NCBI RefSeq assembly: GCF_003583405.1
Contig: NZ_QXEC01000019.1
Location: forward strand, 51,743 to 115,742
From: Micromonospora radicis
GTDB taxonomy: Bacteria > Actinomycetota > Actinomycetes > Mycobacteriales > Micromonosporaceae
Direction of reading: 5' to 3'
Length of the DNA stretch: 64,000 nt
In this document: piece after piece, positions 41,479 to 48,200 of the stretch
Position numbering within the stretch: the stretch's first letter is position 1
Layout of the letters: the number at the start of each line of letters is the position of its first letter
Position numbers and translations under genes: made by a program
The notes under the pieces: model-generated
The model's input: the letters and a program-made list of their open reading frames with translations, nothing else
The model's database searches: none
What the model was told of the DNA's origin: nothing

Positions 41479-42649
41479 CCGACCACTCCAACCGGATCCG
41501 GGTGCCGTGTCCGGGCGCGGAGTCCACCTCGGCCCGCCCGGCGACCGCCGCCATCCGGCCGTGGATCGACTCGCGTAGGCCGTACCGGTGCTCGGGGACG
41601 GTGGCCGGGTCGAAGCCGGGACCGTCGTCGCGCACCTCGACCACGACGCTGCCGCGTGTGATCCGCAGGCGCAGCGTGGTGGTGGCGCCGGGTGCGTGCC
41701 GGGCGACGTTGGACAGTGCCGCGTGGGCGCTCTCCGCGATCGCCTCGGCCACCGGCGCCGGGACCACGCCAGGCGGCAGGTCGGCGTTGACGGGCAGGGC
41801 GGGCAGCCGGGCCAACACCTCCCGCAGCCGCTCGTCCAGCCGCACGGAGGTGTCGGTCGGCATCGACCGGGCCTCGGCCAGGACCGCGAGGGTACGCAGG
41901 TCGGCGGCGCAGCGCTCGCGTAATGCCGTCGACGGGCCGGCGACCGCGCCCTGCCCGACCATGGTCAGCGTGGCCAACACCGTGTCGTGCAGGTCGCGGT
42001 TCTGTTGCCGCTCCGCCGCCCGGGCGGTCCGGGCGACCAATGCCGCGCGGGAGGCGCGTTGGTTCGCCAGGAAGGCGGCATCGGCCCGCGCCATGCGGCG
42101 GCGCATCACCGCGGTCATCATCGCCGTGCAGGCGGTCTGCGCCAGCAGGGTCGCGGCGTGGGCGCTCGCCTCGGCGGGGTGCCCGGCCGTGTGGGCACCG
42201 ACGGCGTAGGCGGCGGTGACCAGCAACCCCGCCGGGATGGACCAGCGTGCCGGGGCGGTGGCCTGCGCGTTGATCACGGTGGTGCTGGCCAGTACCGCGA
42301 TCCAACTGGCCTCGCCGGGCAGTACCTCCGGCGCCACCAGGACCGGGATCGCCAGGCAGGTGACGCCGGTGAGCAGTACGTCCCCGATGACCAGCGCGGC
42401 GCCGATGCCGTGCCGCCAGGCGCGCAGCGCGTACCAGACGGACCACGCGGTCAGCACCGCGACCGCCGGTACCAGCAGCTCGGTGCGTACCGGCGGGGTA
42501 CGCACGGCGAGCGCCACCCCCGCGCCGACCAGCCCGCAGGAGATCCGCAGCAGCGCCGGCAGCCGGGTGAAGATGAACGCGAACGCCCCGGCCGCCGGCC
42601 GTTCCACCGCGCCGCTCGGCGACACGGTCAGGGTGGGCAGGGCCAGCAT
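41468..42649 (-). CDS. Sensor histidine kinase (HisKA_3 / NarL-type)
   Basis: About 393 aa. Five to six membrane helices (about 35-185), HisKA_3 with phosphoacceptor His221 in RDLHDTVLATL, and an intact HATPase domain: NVARHA (N box), RDDGPGFDP (G1) and GLRESIHGRMAAVAG plus GHGTRIRLEW (G2). It should phosphorylate the LuxR-type regulator two genes downstream. ATG 42649 has AAAGGA upstream; ATG 42721 is an alternative. Overlaps the pseudo-kinase gene by 11 bp. Confidence 0.9.
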   Translation of the reverse strand: MLALPTLTVSPSGAVERPAAGAFAFIFTRLPALLRISCGLVGAGVALAVRTPPVRTELLVPAVAVLTAWSVWYALRAWRHGIGAALVIGDVLLTGVTCLAIPVLVAPEVLPGEASWIAVLASTTVINAQATAPARWSIPAGLLVTAAYAVGAHTAGHPAEASAHAATLLAQTACTAMMTAVMRRRMARADAAFLANQRASRAALVARTARAAERQQNRDLHDTVLATLTMVGQGAVAGPSTALRERCAADLRTLAVLAEARSMPTDTSVRLDERLREVLARLPALPVNADLPPGVVPAPVAEAIAESAHAALSNVARHAPGATTTLRLRITRGSVVVEVRDDGPGFDPATVPEHRYGLRESIHGRMAAVAGRAEVDSAPGHGTRIRLEWSDVG

Positions 42650-43091
42650 CGGGAACGCGTCCTTTGTGACAAACGACCCGATCCGGGTACGCGCTGGGAA
42701 ATCGACGTCGGAGAATAACATGAGCAGCGGCCGCCGGTTACGTTCGGTGCCGGGCGCGTTGCCGCCGGGCGCGCCGGATCCGGCTCGCGAGTGTCGCCGG
42801 GGCTCGTCGACCGCAGCCGTACCGGCCGCCGCGCCGAAGCCTTGCCGGCCCTTCTGAGCAGCGGATTCGCTGTCTACGTGCGGCGGCGCGTCCGACTCTC
42901 GTCGGCCCGGCTCGGGCGGCTGCCCGGGTGCTTCGCCATCGTGCGACTCGGACGGATCGCCGCTACCGACAGGGGTCGCCGCCTCCCGCTCGTGGTGGTC
43001 GACCTGGGCCGCCCAGTGGTTCCCGCCGGTCGCAAGTGGGCCGGGAATGCCGTAACATAGATCGATCGATGTCGATTTAATGGGAGGTGGC
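42650..43091. other. Divergent intergenic region between kinase and PQQ-dehydrogenase genes
   Basis: 442 bp with no supported gene. The right end becomes AT-rich with a 16-bp near-palindrome at 43056-43071 and TAACAT at 43053-43058. The left part (42722-43020) is ordinary high-GC sequence where I see nothing. Confidence 0.4.
43056..43071. promoter_or_regulatory. Near-palindrome CATAGATCGATCGATG upstream of the secreted dehydrogenase
   Basis: The two halves match except for one pair. It overlaps a TAACAT hexamer (43053-43058) that could be a -10 and lies 20 bp before the start, so it may be an operator. Confidence 0.4.
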
Positions 43092-44603
43092 ATGAGGATC
43101 CGACTCGCGATCGGAGTCGCACTCACCGCCGGTCTGGTCGCCGGCAGCGTCGGCCTCGGCGGACTCGCCGGTGCGGTGCCGAACGCCGAACGCCAGCCCG
43201 GTGGTGCCGGGAACGCGGCACCCGGACCGCTGGCCGTGGGCGACTTCGACTTCACCCGGCCGGAGACCGTCGCCACCGGGCTCCAGGTCCCGTGGGGGAT
43301 GGACTTCCTGCCCGACGGCAGCGCCCTGGTGGCCCAACGGCCCACCGGTCAGGTCGTCCGGGTCCGCCCGGGACAGCAGCCCGAAACGGTCGCCCAGATC
43401 TCCGGCGTGACCCCCACCAGCGAAGGTGGTCTGCTCGGCCTCGCCGTCTCACCGAGCTACGCCCAGGACGGCTGGATCTACGTCTACTTCACCACCGCGA
43501 CCGACAACCGCATCGCCCGGTTCCGGCTCACCGCCCCGCAGACCCAGCAACCGATCCTCACCGGGCTGACCCGAGCGGCCATCCACAACGGAGGCCGGAT
43601 CGCCTTCGGCCCAGACGGGCTGCTCTACGTCGGCGTCGGCGACGCCGGACAGACCGCCACGGCACAGGATCCGCAGAGCCGCAGCGGCAAGATCCTGCGG
43701 ATCCGGCCGGACGGCACCGTGCCACCGGACAACCCGATCGCGGGCTCACCGGTCTACAGCCTCGGCCACCGACACGTGCAGGGGTTGGCCTGGGACGCCC
43801 AGGGCCGACTATATGCCACCGAGTTCGGACAGAACACCTGGGACGAGGTCAACCTGATCGTCGCAGGCGGCAACTACGGCTGGCCCACCGTGGAGGGACG
43901 CGCCGGTGACCCCCGCTTCCGCGATCCGCTGCTCACCTGGACCCCCGCCGAGGCATCACCGAGCGGCGCCACCATCGCCGGCGACCGACTCTTCGTGGCC
44001 AGCCTGCGCGGCAACCGACTGTGGAACGTGCCGCTGACCGGCACCGGGGCGGTGGGCACCCCGACCGCCGAACTCGTCGGCGCGTACGGCCGGCTGCGCA
44101 CCGTGGAGTACGGCCCGGACGGCTGGCTCTGGGTAGCCACCAGCAACCGCGACGGTCGGGGCACGCCCGCCGCCGCCGACGACCGCATCCTGCGCTTCCC
44201 GCCCCGCGACGCCAACACGCCGCCTCCCACCACGCCGCCTCCCACCAGCCCGCCTCCCACCAGCCCGCCGCCCACCGCTGGCCCGGCGGCCTGCACGGTG
44301 AACTGGACGGCCAACCAGTGGAACACCGGCTTCACCGCCGAGGTGGGCGTCACCAATGGCGGTGCCCCGTTGAACGGCTGGACCCTGACCTGGTCGTTCG
44401 GCGGTAACCAGCAGGTCACCGGCGGCTGGAACGCACAGGTCACTCAGTCCGGGCGGACCGTGACCGCGCGCAACGCCGCCTGGAACGCCGCCCTACCGAC
44501 CAACGGCACGGCCAGCTTCGGCTTCCAGGCCACCTACTCCGGCACCAACAACCGCCCCACCGACTTCCGCCTCAACAACATCCCCTGCCAAACCGCCGTC
44601 TGA
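43092..44603 (+). CDS. Secreted PQQ-type sugar dehydrogenase with C-terminal CBM2
   Basis: 503 aa. Signal peptide (about 1-28, GLGGLAGA), then a six-bladed beta-propeller of the soluble glucose/sorbosone dehydrogenase family (LQVPWGMDFLPDGSALVAQR, GGLLGLAVSPSY, HNGGRIAFGPDGLLYVGVGD, GHRHVQGLAWD, EVNLIVAGGNYGWP), a Pro/Thr/Ser linker of PPPTSPPPT repeats (about 380-396) and a family 2 carbohydrate-binding module (about 399-503; CTVNWTANQWNTGF, flanking Cys pair). It probably oxidises sugars at polysaccharide surfaces outside the cell and may feed electrons to other oxidative enzymes. GGGAGGTGG sets ATG 43092. Confidence 0.9.
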   Translation: MRIRLAIGVALTAGLVAGSVGLGGLAGAVPNAERQPGGAGNAAPGPLAVGDFDFTRPETVATGLQVPWGMDFLPDGSALVAQRPTGQVVRVRPGQQPETVAQISGVTPTSEGGLLGLAVSPSYAQDGWIYVYFTTATDNRIARFRLTAPQTQQPILTGLTRAAIHNGGRIAFGPDGLLYVGVGDAGQTATAQDPQSRSGKILRIRPDGTVPPDNPIAGSPVYSLGHRHVQGLAWDAQGRLYATEFGQNTWDEVNLIVAGGNYGWPTVEGRAGDPRFRDPLLTWTPAEASPSGATIAGDRLFVASLRGNRLWNVPLTGTGAVGTPTAELVGAYGRLRTVEYGPDGWLWVATSNRDGRGTPAAADDRILRFPPRDANTPPPTTPPPTSPPPTSPPPTAGPAACTVNWTANQWNTGFTAEVGVTNGGAPLNGWTLTWSFGGNQQVTGGWNAQVTQSGRTVTARNAAWNAALPTNGTASFGFQATYSGTNNRPTDFRLNNIPCQTAV

Positions 44604-44624
44604 CCCGCGACCCGCCCCCAATCC

Positions 44625-44675
44625 TGGCCGGTTCCCGTTCGATGAAAGCTGTTCGATGAAAGCGGGAACCGGCCA
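44625..44675 (+). terminator. Terminator hairpin with internal direct repeat
   Basis: TGGCCGGTTCCCG (44625-44637) pairs perfectly with CGGGAACCGGCCA (44663-44675), 13 bp. The 25-nt loop is built from two copies of TTCGATGAAAGC, which is odd for a terminator. Confidence 0.7.
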
Positions 44676-44791
44676 AGCTCGACGCGCTGCGGCACCCGGT
44701 AGGCCGGGCAGCGGCCGTGACCCCGGTCGAGTCGCGGGGTGGGAGTTCGGCACCGTGAGTGATGTGTCCGAGGTCTGTTGTCTCCAGGACG

Positions 44792-44831
44792 GTGATTTCA
44801 TGCTGAAATAAAAATTTCAGCATGAAATCAC
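44792..44831. repeat. 40-bp perfect palindrome, second member of the GTGATT..GAAAT family
   Basis: GTGATTTCATGCTGAAAT (44792-44809) and its exact complement (44814-44831) flank AAAA. The arms share the GTGATT..CA..C.GAAAT design of the element at 7814-7867, and both lie in intergenic DNA downstream of a plus-strand gene. Confidence 0.8.
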
Positions 44832-44946
44832 GCCAAACCGAGGACCTGTCTCCGGCACGGCTCACGAGGATCCAGCAGGCGATCGTCGAGCGTGGCAGGC
44901 AGCACGAACAGCCCTACCGAGGCAGCCAGGAGAGGGAAAGTGGATG

Positions 44947-45019
44947 TGCGCCCGGCAGGATTCGAACCTGCGGCCTTGGGATTAGAAGTCCCCTGCTCTA
45001 TCCGCTGAGCTACGGGCGC
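44947..45019 (-). tRNA. tRNA-Arg (anticodon TCT)
   Basis: On the minus strand the sequence begins GCGCCCGTAGCTCAGCGG, has anticodon loop CTTCTAA, T-arm GGTTCGAATCC and ends CGGGCGCA. The acceptor stem GCGCCCG/CGGGCGC is 7 bp perfect, the anticodon stem is GGGGA/TCCC-type, and all invariant bases are present. UCU reads AGA/AGG arginine codons, rare in this genome. No CCA is encoded. Confidence 0.95.
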
Positions 45020-45142
45020 AACGTGGTATCGCGCGAGAAGGGTACCGCCGCCCGGGCCTCGCGCGACGGAATGGGTGGCCGGGTCAGCGTCGCACGCGGC
45101 GTCGATGTCGTGCACCCGGTTACTCGGGGCTGTCGGCCGTGT

Positions 45143-46255
45143 TCAGGCGGTCGCGTCGGCCGCCTCGGGGTTGGCCGCCGGTGCGCCGTGAGCCGGGCGG
45201 CGGGCGGCGGGTACGGCCAGGTTGGTGGGTGCGGCCGGGTTGGTGGGTGCGGCCGGGTTGGTGGGTGCGGCCGGGTTGGTGGGTGCGGCCGGGTCGGTGG
45301 GGGTCGGTCCGGCGCCGAGGAAGGCGTCCGCCCAGCGCCCCACCTCGGTGAAGACCCTCTCCCGTACGCCGGGGCCGGAGAGCGTCAGATCGTGCAGGCC
45401 GCCGTCGAAGCGGGTCACCGTGACGTGCTGACCGAGGCGGGGCGCCCAGCGGACCATGTGCTCCACGTCGAGTACGGCGTCGGCGAGGGCCGCCGATTCG
45501 TGCCATCGGGTGCCCCGGAAAGACCGGGTTGAGCAGGCGAGCAGCACCGGCACCGGGATGTCCAGCCCGGCCCGCAGCCGCCGCTGGCCGGTGCGGACGG
45601 CGTCCAGCCAGCCGGCCCGTACCGGGAAGCCGGCGAGCGGTTTCCAGGCCAGGTCGTACGTCCATTCGCCGCGATGGTCGGCGTGGATGCTCTCGCCGTA
45701 CACCGTGCCCAGCCCGAACGGCAGGACGCGGTGCGGCGCCCGACGGCCCAGGCGCGCGACGGCGGCCGCGAGGGGTCGTCGGACGAACCAGGGGGCGTTG
45801 AGGTCGAAGAAGGGGCTGTTGAGGAAGATGCCGTCGACCAGGCCGGCGTCGCGCCGGGCGTGTGCCCAGAGCGAGACGATCAGGCCGCCGGTTGAGTGCC
45901 CCATGGCCAGCAGCGTGTCGTGTCCGTCCTCGGCGCGGACGAGCTGCGCGGCGGCGTCCAACTCGGGAAAGTAGTCACCGAGGTCGCGGCAGAAGTTGGG
46001 GGTCTGGTGCGGCAGCAGGCTCCGGCCGTACTTGCGTAGATCCAGCGCGTAGAAGTCCCAGCCGCGGGCGGCGAAGAAGTCGGCCAGATGGGTCTGGAAG
46101 AAGTAGTCGACGAAGCCGTGCACGTACAGCACGGCCCGCCGGCTCGGGCGTTCGGCCCGGCGGCGGACCAGGGTGGCCACCACCTGGCCCTCGTCGTCGC
46201 TGCCCAGGTCGATGGTGTGCCGCTCGTACGGCGAGCCCAGCAGGTCCGGTTCCAC
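45143..46255 (-). CDS. Alpha/beta hydrolase (serine lipase/esterase type) with repetitive C-terminal tail
   Basis: About 370 aa. Oxyanion strand VLYVHGFVDYFFQ, nucleophile elbow GHSTGG, and the His in FDGGLHDLTLSG; Asp is expected in the AVLDVEHMV region. This is the monoacylglycerol lipase-like layout. The C-terminus is a PAAPTN hexapeptide repeat tail encoded by an 18-bp tandem repeat. GTG 46255 is chosen because a hairpin (46292-46318) that ends the upstream operon lies between it and the alternative GTG at 46321. Substrate unknown. Confidence 0.85.
   Translation of the reverse strand: MEPDLLGSPYERHTIDLGSDDEGQVVATLVRRRAERPSRRAVLYVHGFVDYFFQTHLADFFAARGWDFYALDLRKYGRSLLPHQTPNFCRDLGDYFPELDAAAQLVRAEDGHDTLLAMGHSTGGLIVSLWAHARRDAGLVDGIFLNSPFFDLNAPWFVRRPLAAAVARLGRRAPHRVLPFGLGTVYGESIHADHRGEWTYDLAWKPLAGFPVRAGWLDAVRTGQRRLRAGLDIPVPVLLACSTRSFRGTRWHESAALADAVLDVEHMVRWAPRLGQHVTVTRFDGGLHDLTLSGPGVRERVFTEVGRWADAFLGAGPTPTDPAAPTNPAAPTNPAAPTNPAAPTNLAVPAARRPAHGAPAANPEAADATA
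45221..45292. repeat. Four perfect 18-bp tandem repeats encoding PAAPTN
   Basis: GTTGGTGGGTGCGGCCGG four times in a row, with a decayed fifth copy. In frame it encodes the Pro-Ala-Ala-Pro-Thr-Asn tail of the alpha/beta hydrolase. Confidence 0.9.
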
Positions 46256-46291
46256 GTCGCCGACGGTACGCCGCCAAGCTACCGCAGGGTA

Positions 46292-46318
46292 GCCCCCGCC
46301 TGACTGAGGGACGGGGGC
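46292..46318 (-). terminator. Hairpin between the HPF-like operon and the hydrolase gene
   Basis: GCCCCCG (46292-46298) pairs with CGGGGGC (46312-46318) across 13 nt, 15 bp after the stop of the 68-aa gene on the minus strand. Confidence 0.5.
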
Positions 46319-46332
46319 CACCGCGCGGCAGG

Positions 46333-46539
46333 TCAGTCGCCGTGGGCGTCGCGGTCGGTCGGCTCGTGCGAGGTCGCGGCCCGGCCTCGATCCGGACCGT
46401 ACGGGGAGATCTGGTCGACCGGTACCGTGCGGTGCTCCTGCTTGGTCGAGGAGCCGCCACCCGGGACCGGACCGTCGCTGTCCTGGACCAGCCGGGTCTC
46501 GCCGCTGCGACGCATCTCCGGTTGCTGCACGTTCGGCAT
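46333..46539 (-). CDS. Small hypothetical protein downstream of the HPF-like gene
   Basis: 68 aa, hydrophilic, likely disordered (RLVQDSDGPVPGGGSSTKQE). GAGAGGTGATC lies before ATG 46539, and the gene begins 5 nt after the stop of the HPF-like gene, so it is cotranslated. No family recognised. Confidence 0.55.
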   Translation of the reverse strand: MPNVQQPEMRRSGETRLVQDSDGPVPGGGSSTKQEHRTVPVDQISPYGPDRGRAATSHEPTDRDAHGD

Positions 46540-46544
46540 GCCGA

Positions 46545-46952
46545 TCACCTCTCGTCGGTCGTGGCGGCGGCCAGCTCCTCGACCGAGGCCGACTCGCCGG
46601 GCGGGGTGGTGACCCGCAGGTGCTTGTTGTTGCGCGGCTCCTGGCGGGTCTTCGAGTCGTTGAGCTTGCGGCGCATGTCGTCCCGGGCGTCGTGGAGCGC
46701 CGCGCGTAGGTCCTCCTCTGCCGAGGTGGTGACGATCTTCTGCCGACCGGCGATCCAGCACTCCAGGGTGACGCGTTGACCGCGCGACTCCCGGTCCTTC
46801 ACCGACAGTTCGAGTTCGGTGGAGTCGGCGTCGAAGGTCGCCAGGCGGGCGTCGAGGGTGGCGAACTGGGCCACGATCCAGTCCCAGTCGGCCTGCGCGA
46901 AGCCGGCACCGAGTCGCAGACACTTCGCCACGGTGGCCGGGTTCTCGCTCAT
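46545..46952 (-). CDS. Ribosome hibernation factor-like (HPF/RaiA family) short protein
   Basis: 135 aa. The beta-alpha-beta core (ATFDADSTELELSVKDRES, QRVTLECWIAGRQKIVTTSAEEDLRAALHDARDDMRRKLNDSK) follows the HPF/YfiA pattern: edge strand, strand with hydrophobic alternation, and a basic DLRxAxHxAxDxMxRxL helix. The C-terminal dimerisation domain of long HPF is absent. Probably binds ribosomes or acts as a stress paralogue; sequence divergence makes this moderate. Confidence 0.7.
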   Translation of the reverse strand: MSENPATVAKCLRLGAGFAQADWDWIVAQFATLDARLATFDADSTELELSVKDRESRGQRVTLECWIAGRQKIVTTSAEEDLRAALHDARDDMRRKLNDSKTRQEPRNNKHLRVTTPPGESASVEELAAATTDER

Positions 46953-47288
46953 CGCCGCACCTGACCGGGGACGCGGGCGGAACAAGCGATGCTCATCATC
47001 ATGATCGCTGACCTTTCGTTCGACGTCACAGGTGCGGTTGACGAATCCGTACCCAGGTGGGCCGGCCCGGAACCTGACGGTTTCCTGTGCGTACCGATCG
47101 TCCGACGGCGGGCGTGGCGGGGGCAGGGCCGGTCGGCCTAGCACACCGGGACCTTGATCAGGCGTTCGTCCACAGGCCGTCCGGTTGTCCACAGGTACGG
47201 CCGACGGGGCGGCCCGAGCCGGCCGACGGAGCGGAGGCTGGGCGGCGAGTCGGCTCAGGTAGCTGCCCGGATTCCCACTGGAGGAACG
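46953..47288. other. Divergent region between HPF-like gene and ssb, with two DnaA-box-like sites
   Basis: 336 bp without a gene. Two 9-mers TCGTCCACA (47166-47174) and TTGTCCACA (47185-47193) are 19 bp apart, in the same direction. TTGTCCACA is the actinobacterial DnaA-box consensus. Upstream of them no clear -35/-10 pair is visible. Confidence 0.5.
47166..47193 (+). promoter_or_regulatory. Two DnaA-box-like 9-mers upstream of ssb
   Basis: TCGTCCACA and TTGTCCACA, 19 bp apart start to start, about 96 bp before the ssb start. The second is a perfect match to the Streptomyces-type DnaA box. Confidence 0.45.
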
Positions 47289-48092
47289 ATGTTCGATACC
47301 TACGTGACGATTGTCGGCAACGTGCTGACCGCGCCGGAGTGGCGGCGCACCACGCAGAGCAACACCCTGGTGGCCAACTTCAAGGTCGCCTCGACCGCCC
47401 GGCGGCTCGACCGGGACAGCGGCCGCTGGGTGGACGGGAACAGCCTGCGGGTGCGCGTGAACTGCTGGCGCAAGCTCGCCGAGGGGGTGGCCGCCTCGGT
47501 GATGGTCGGTGACCCGGTGGTGGTCTGCGGGCGCCTCTACACCCGGGACTGGACCGACGACGCCGGCAACCACCGCACCCTCTACGAACTGGAGGCGGTC
47601 GCGGTCGGCCACGACCTGTCCCGGGGCCGCGGCCGGTTCCTGCGCAACCGGCCGAGCATGAGCACCAGCGCCGTCTCCGACCCCGAGGCCGAGCAGCGGG
47701 TGCACGGCGAGCCGACCGAGGCGGTGCCGGACGACGAGGCGCCCGCCCGGCCCGACCACGGTGGGCTCGACGACGACTTCGAGTTGCCCGGCTTCGCCCC
47801 GGCGCGGGGTGGCCTGGGGTCGGACCTGCTCCCACCGGACCCGTTCGACGACGGCACCGACCCGGGCTCGGATGAGCTTGCCCCGGTGCGGGACGAGTTC
47901 GACGCCCTCGACGCGGCGGCGTCGGCGCCCGGCGAGGAGCCGTCGAGTCTGCCAGATGAGCCGTCGGGGCCGGATGGGTCGTCGGGGCTGTCGGGTGAGT
48001 CGTCGGGGCGTCCGGAGGTATCGGGGGCGGGCGCCGGGGCGACCGGACCGGGCCGTCGGCGGGGTCGCCCGCGGCTGCCCCAGCCGGCCTGA
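47289..48092 (+). CDS. ssb: Single-stranded DNA-binding protein paralogue with long tail
   Basis: 267 aa. N-terminal OB fold (about 1-110; MFDTYVTIVGNVLTAPEWRR, TLVANFKVASTARRL, LRVRVNCWRKLAEGV) of the SSB family. The C-terminal 150 residues are acidic and Pro/Ser/Gly-rich. Unlike normal SSB it does not end in an acidic DDxxF tip but in the basic RRRGRPRLPQPA; instead DDDFELPGF occurs internally at 161-169. GGAGG lies before ATG 47289. Possibly a specialised SSB (sporulation or competence type); housekeeping ssb would lie elsewhere. Confidence 0.87.
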   Translation: MFDTYVTIVGNVLTAPEWRRTTQSNTLVANFKVASTARRLDRDSGRWVDGNSLRVRVNCWRKLAEGVAASVMVGDPVVVCGRLYTRDWTDDAGNHRTLYELEAVAVGHDLSRGRGRFLRNRPSMSTSAVSDPEAEQRVHGEPTEAVPDDEAPARPDHGGLDDDFELPGFAPARGGLGSDLLPPDPFDDGTDPGSDELAPVRDEFDALDAAASAPGEEPSSLPDEPSGPDGSSGLSGESSGRPEVSGAGAGATGPGRRRGRPRLPQPA

Positions 48093-48104
48093 CCGGCCGT
48101 GACA

Positions 48105-48200
48105 CGTACCGCACCACACCACCACCGGCCTCGGCCGGCGCGCCGGTCGAGGTGCCGGGCTCCGCTAGGCTGCCGGCCGGAGGTGGTGTGGTGCGGTACG
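48105..48200 (+). promoter_or_regulatory. Long inverted repeat sequestering the cobD ribosome-binding site and start
   Basis: A perfect 19-bp repeat (48105-48123 with 48182-48200) is extended inward by one A-A mismatch and six further pairs (CCGGCC 48125-48130 with GGCCGG 48175-48180). The right arm contains the GGAGG, the GTG start at 48191 and the next codons. It begins 12 bp after the ssb stop. In a transcript coming from ssb it would hide the cobD start; it shows none of the conserved boxes of a cobalamin riboswitch. Confidence 0.75.

Larger units (their letters stand above)
44604..44946. other. Intergenic region between PQQ dehydrogenase and tRNA-Arg
   Basis: 343 bp without a gene. It contains the terminator at 44625-44675 and the palindromic element at 44792-44831; the rest is unremarkable. 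Confidence 0.5.

Noticed and set aside
47166..47193. Replication origin
   Set aside because: Only two DnaA-box-like 9-mers; no dnaA, dnaN, AT-rich unwinding region or box cluster.
48093..48191. Cobalamin riboswitch before cobD
   Set aside because: No GCCACTG-type B12 box or conserved core elements; the region is dominated by one long inverted repeat.
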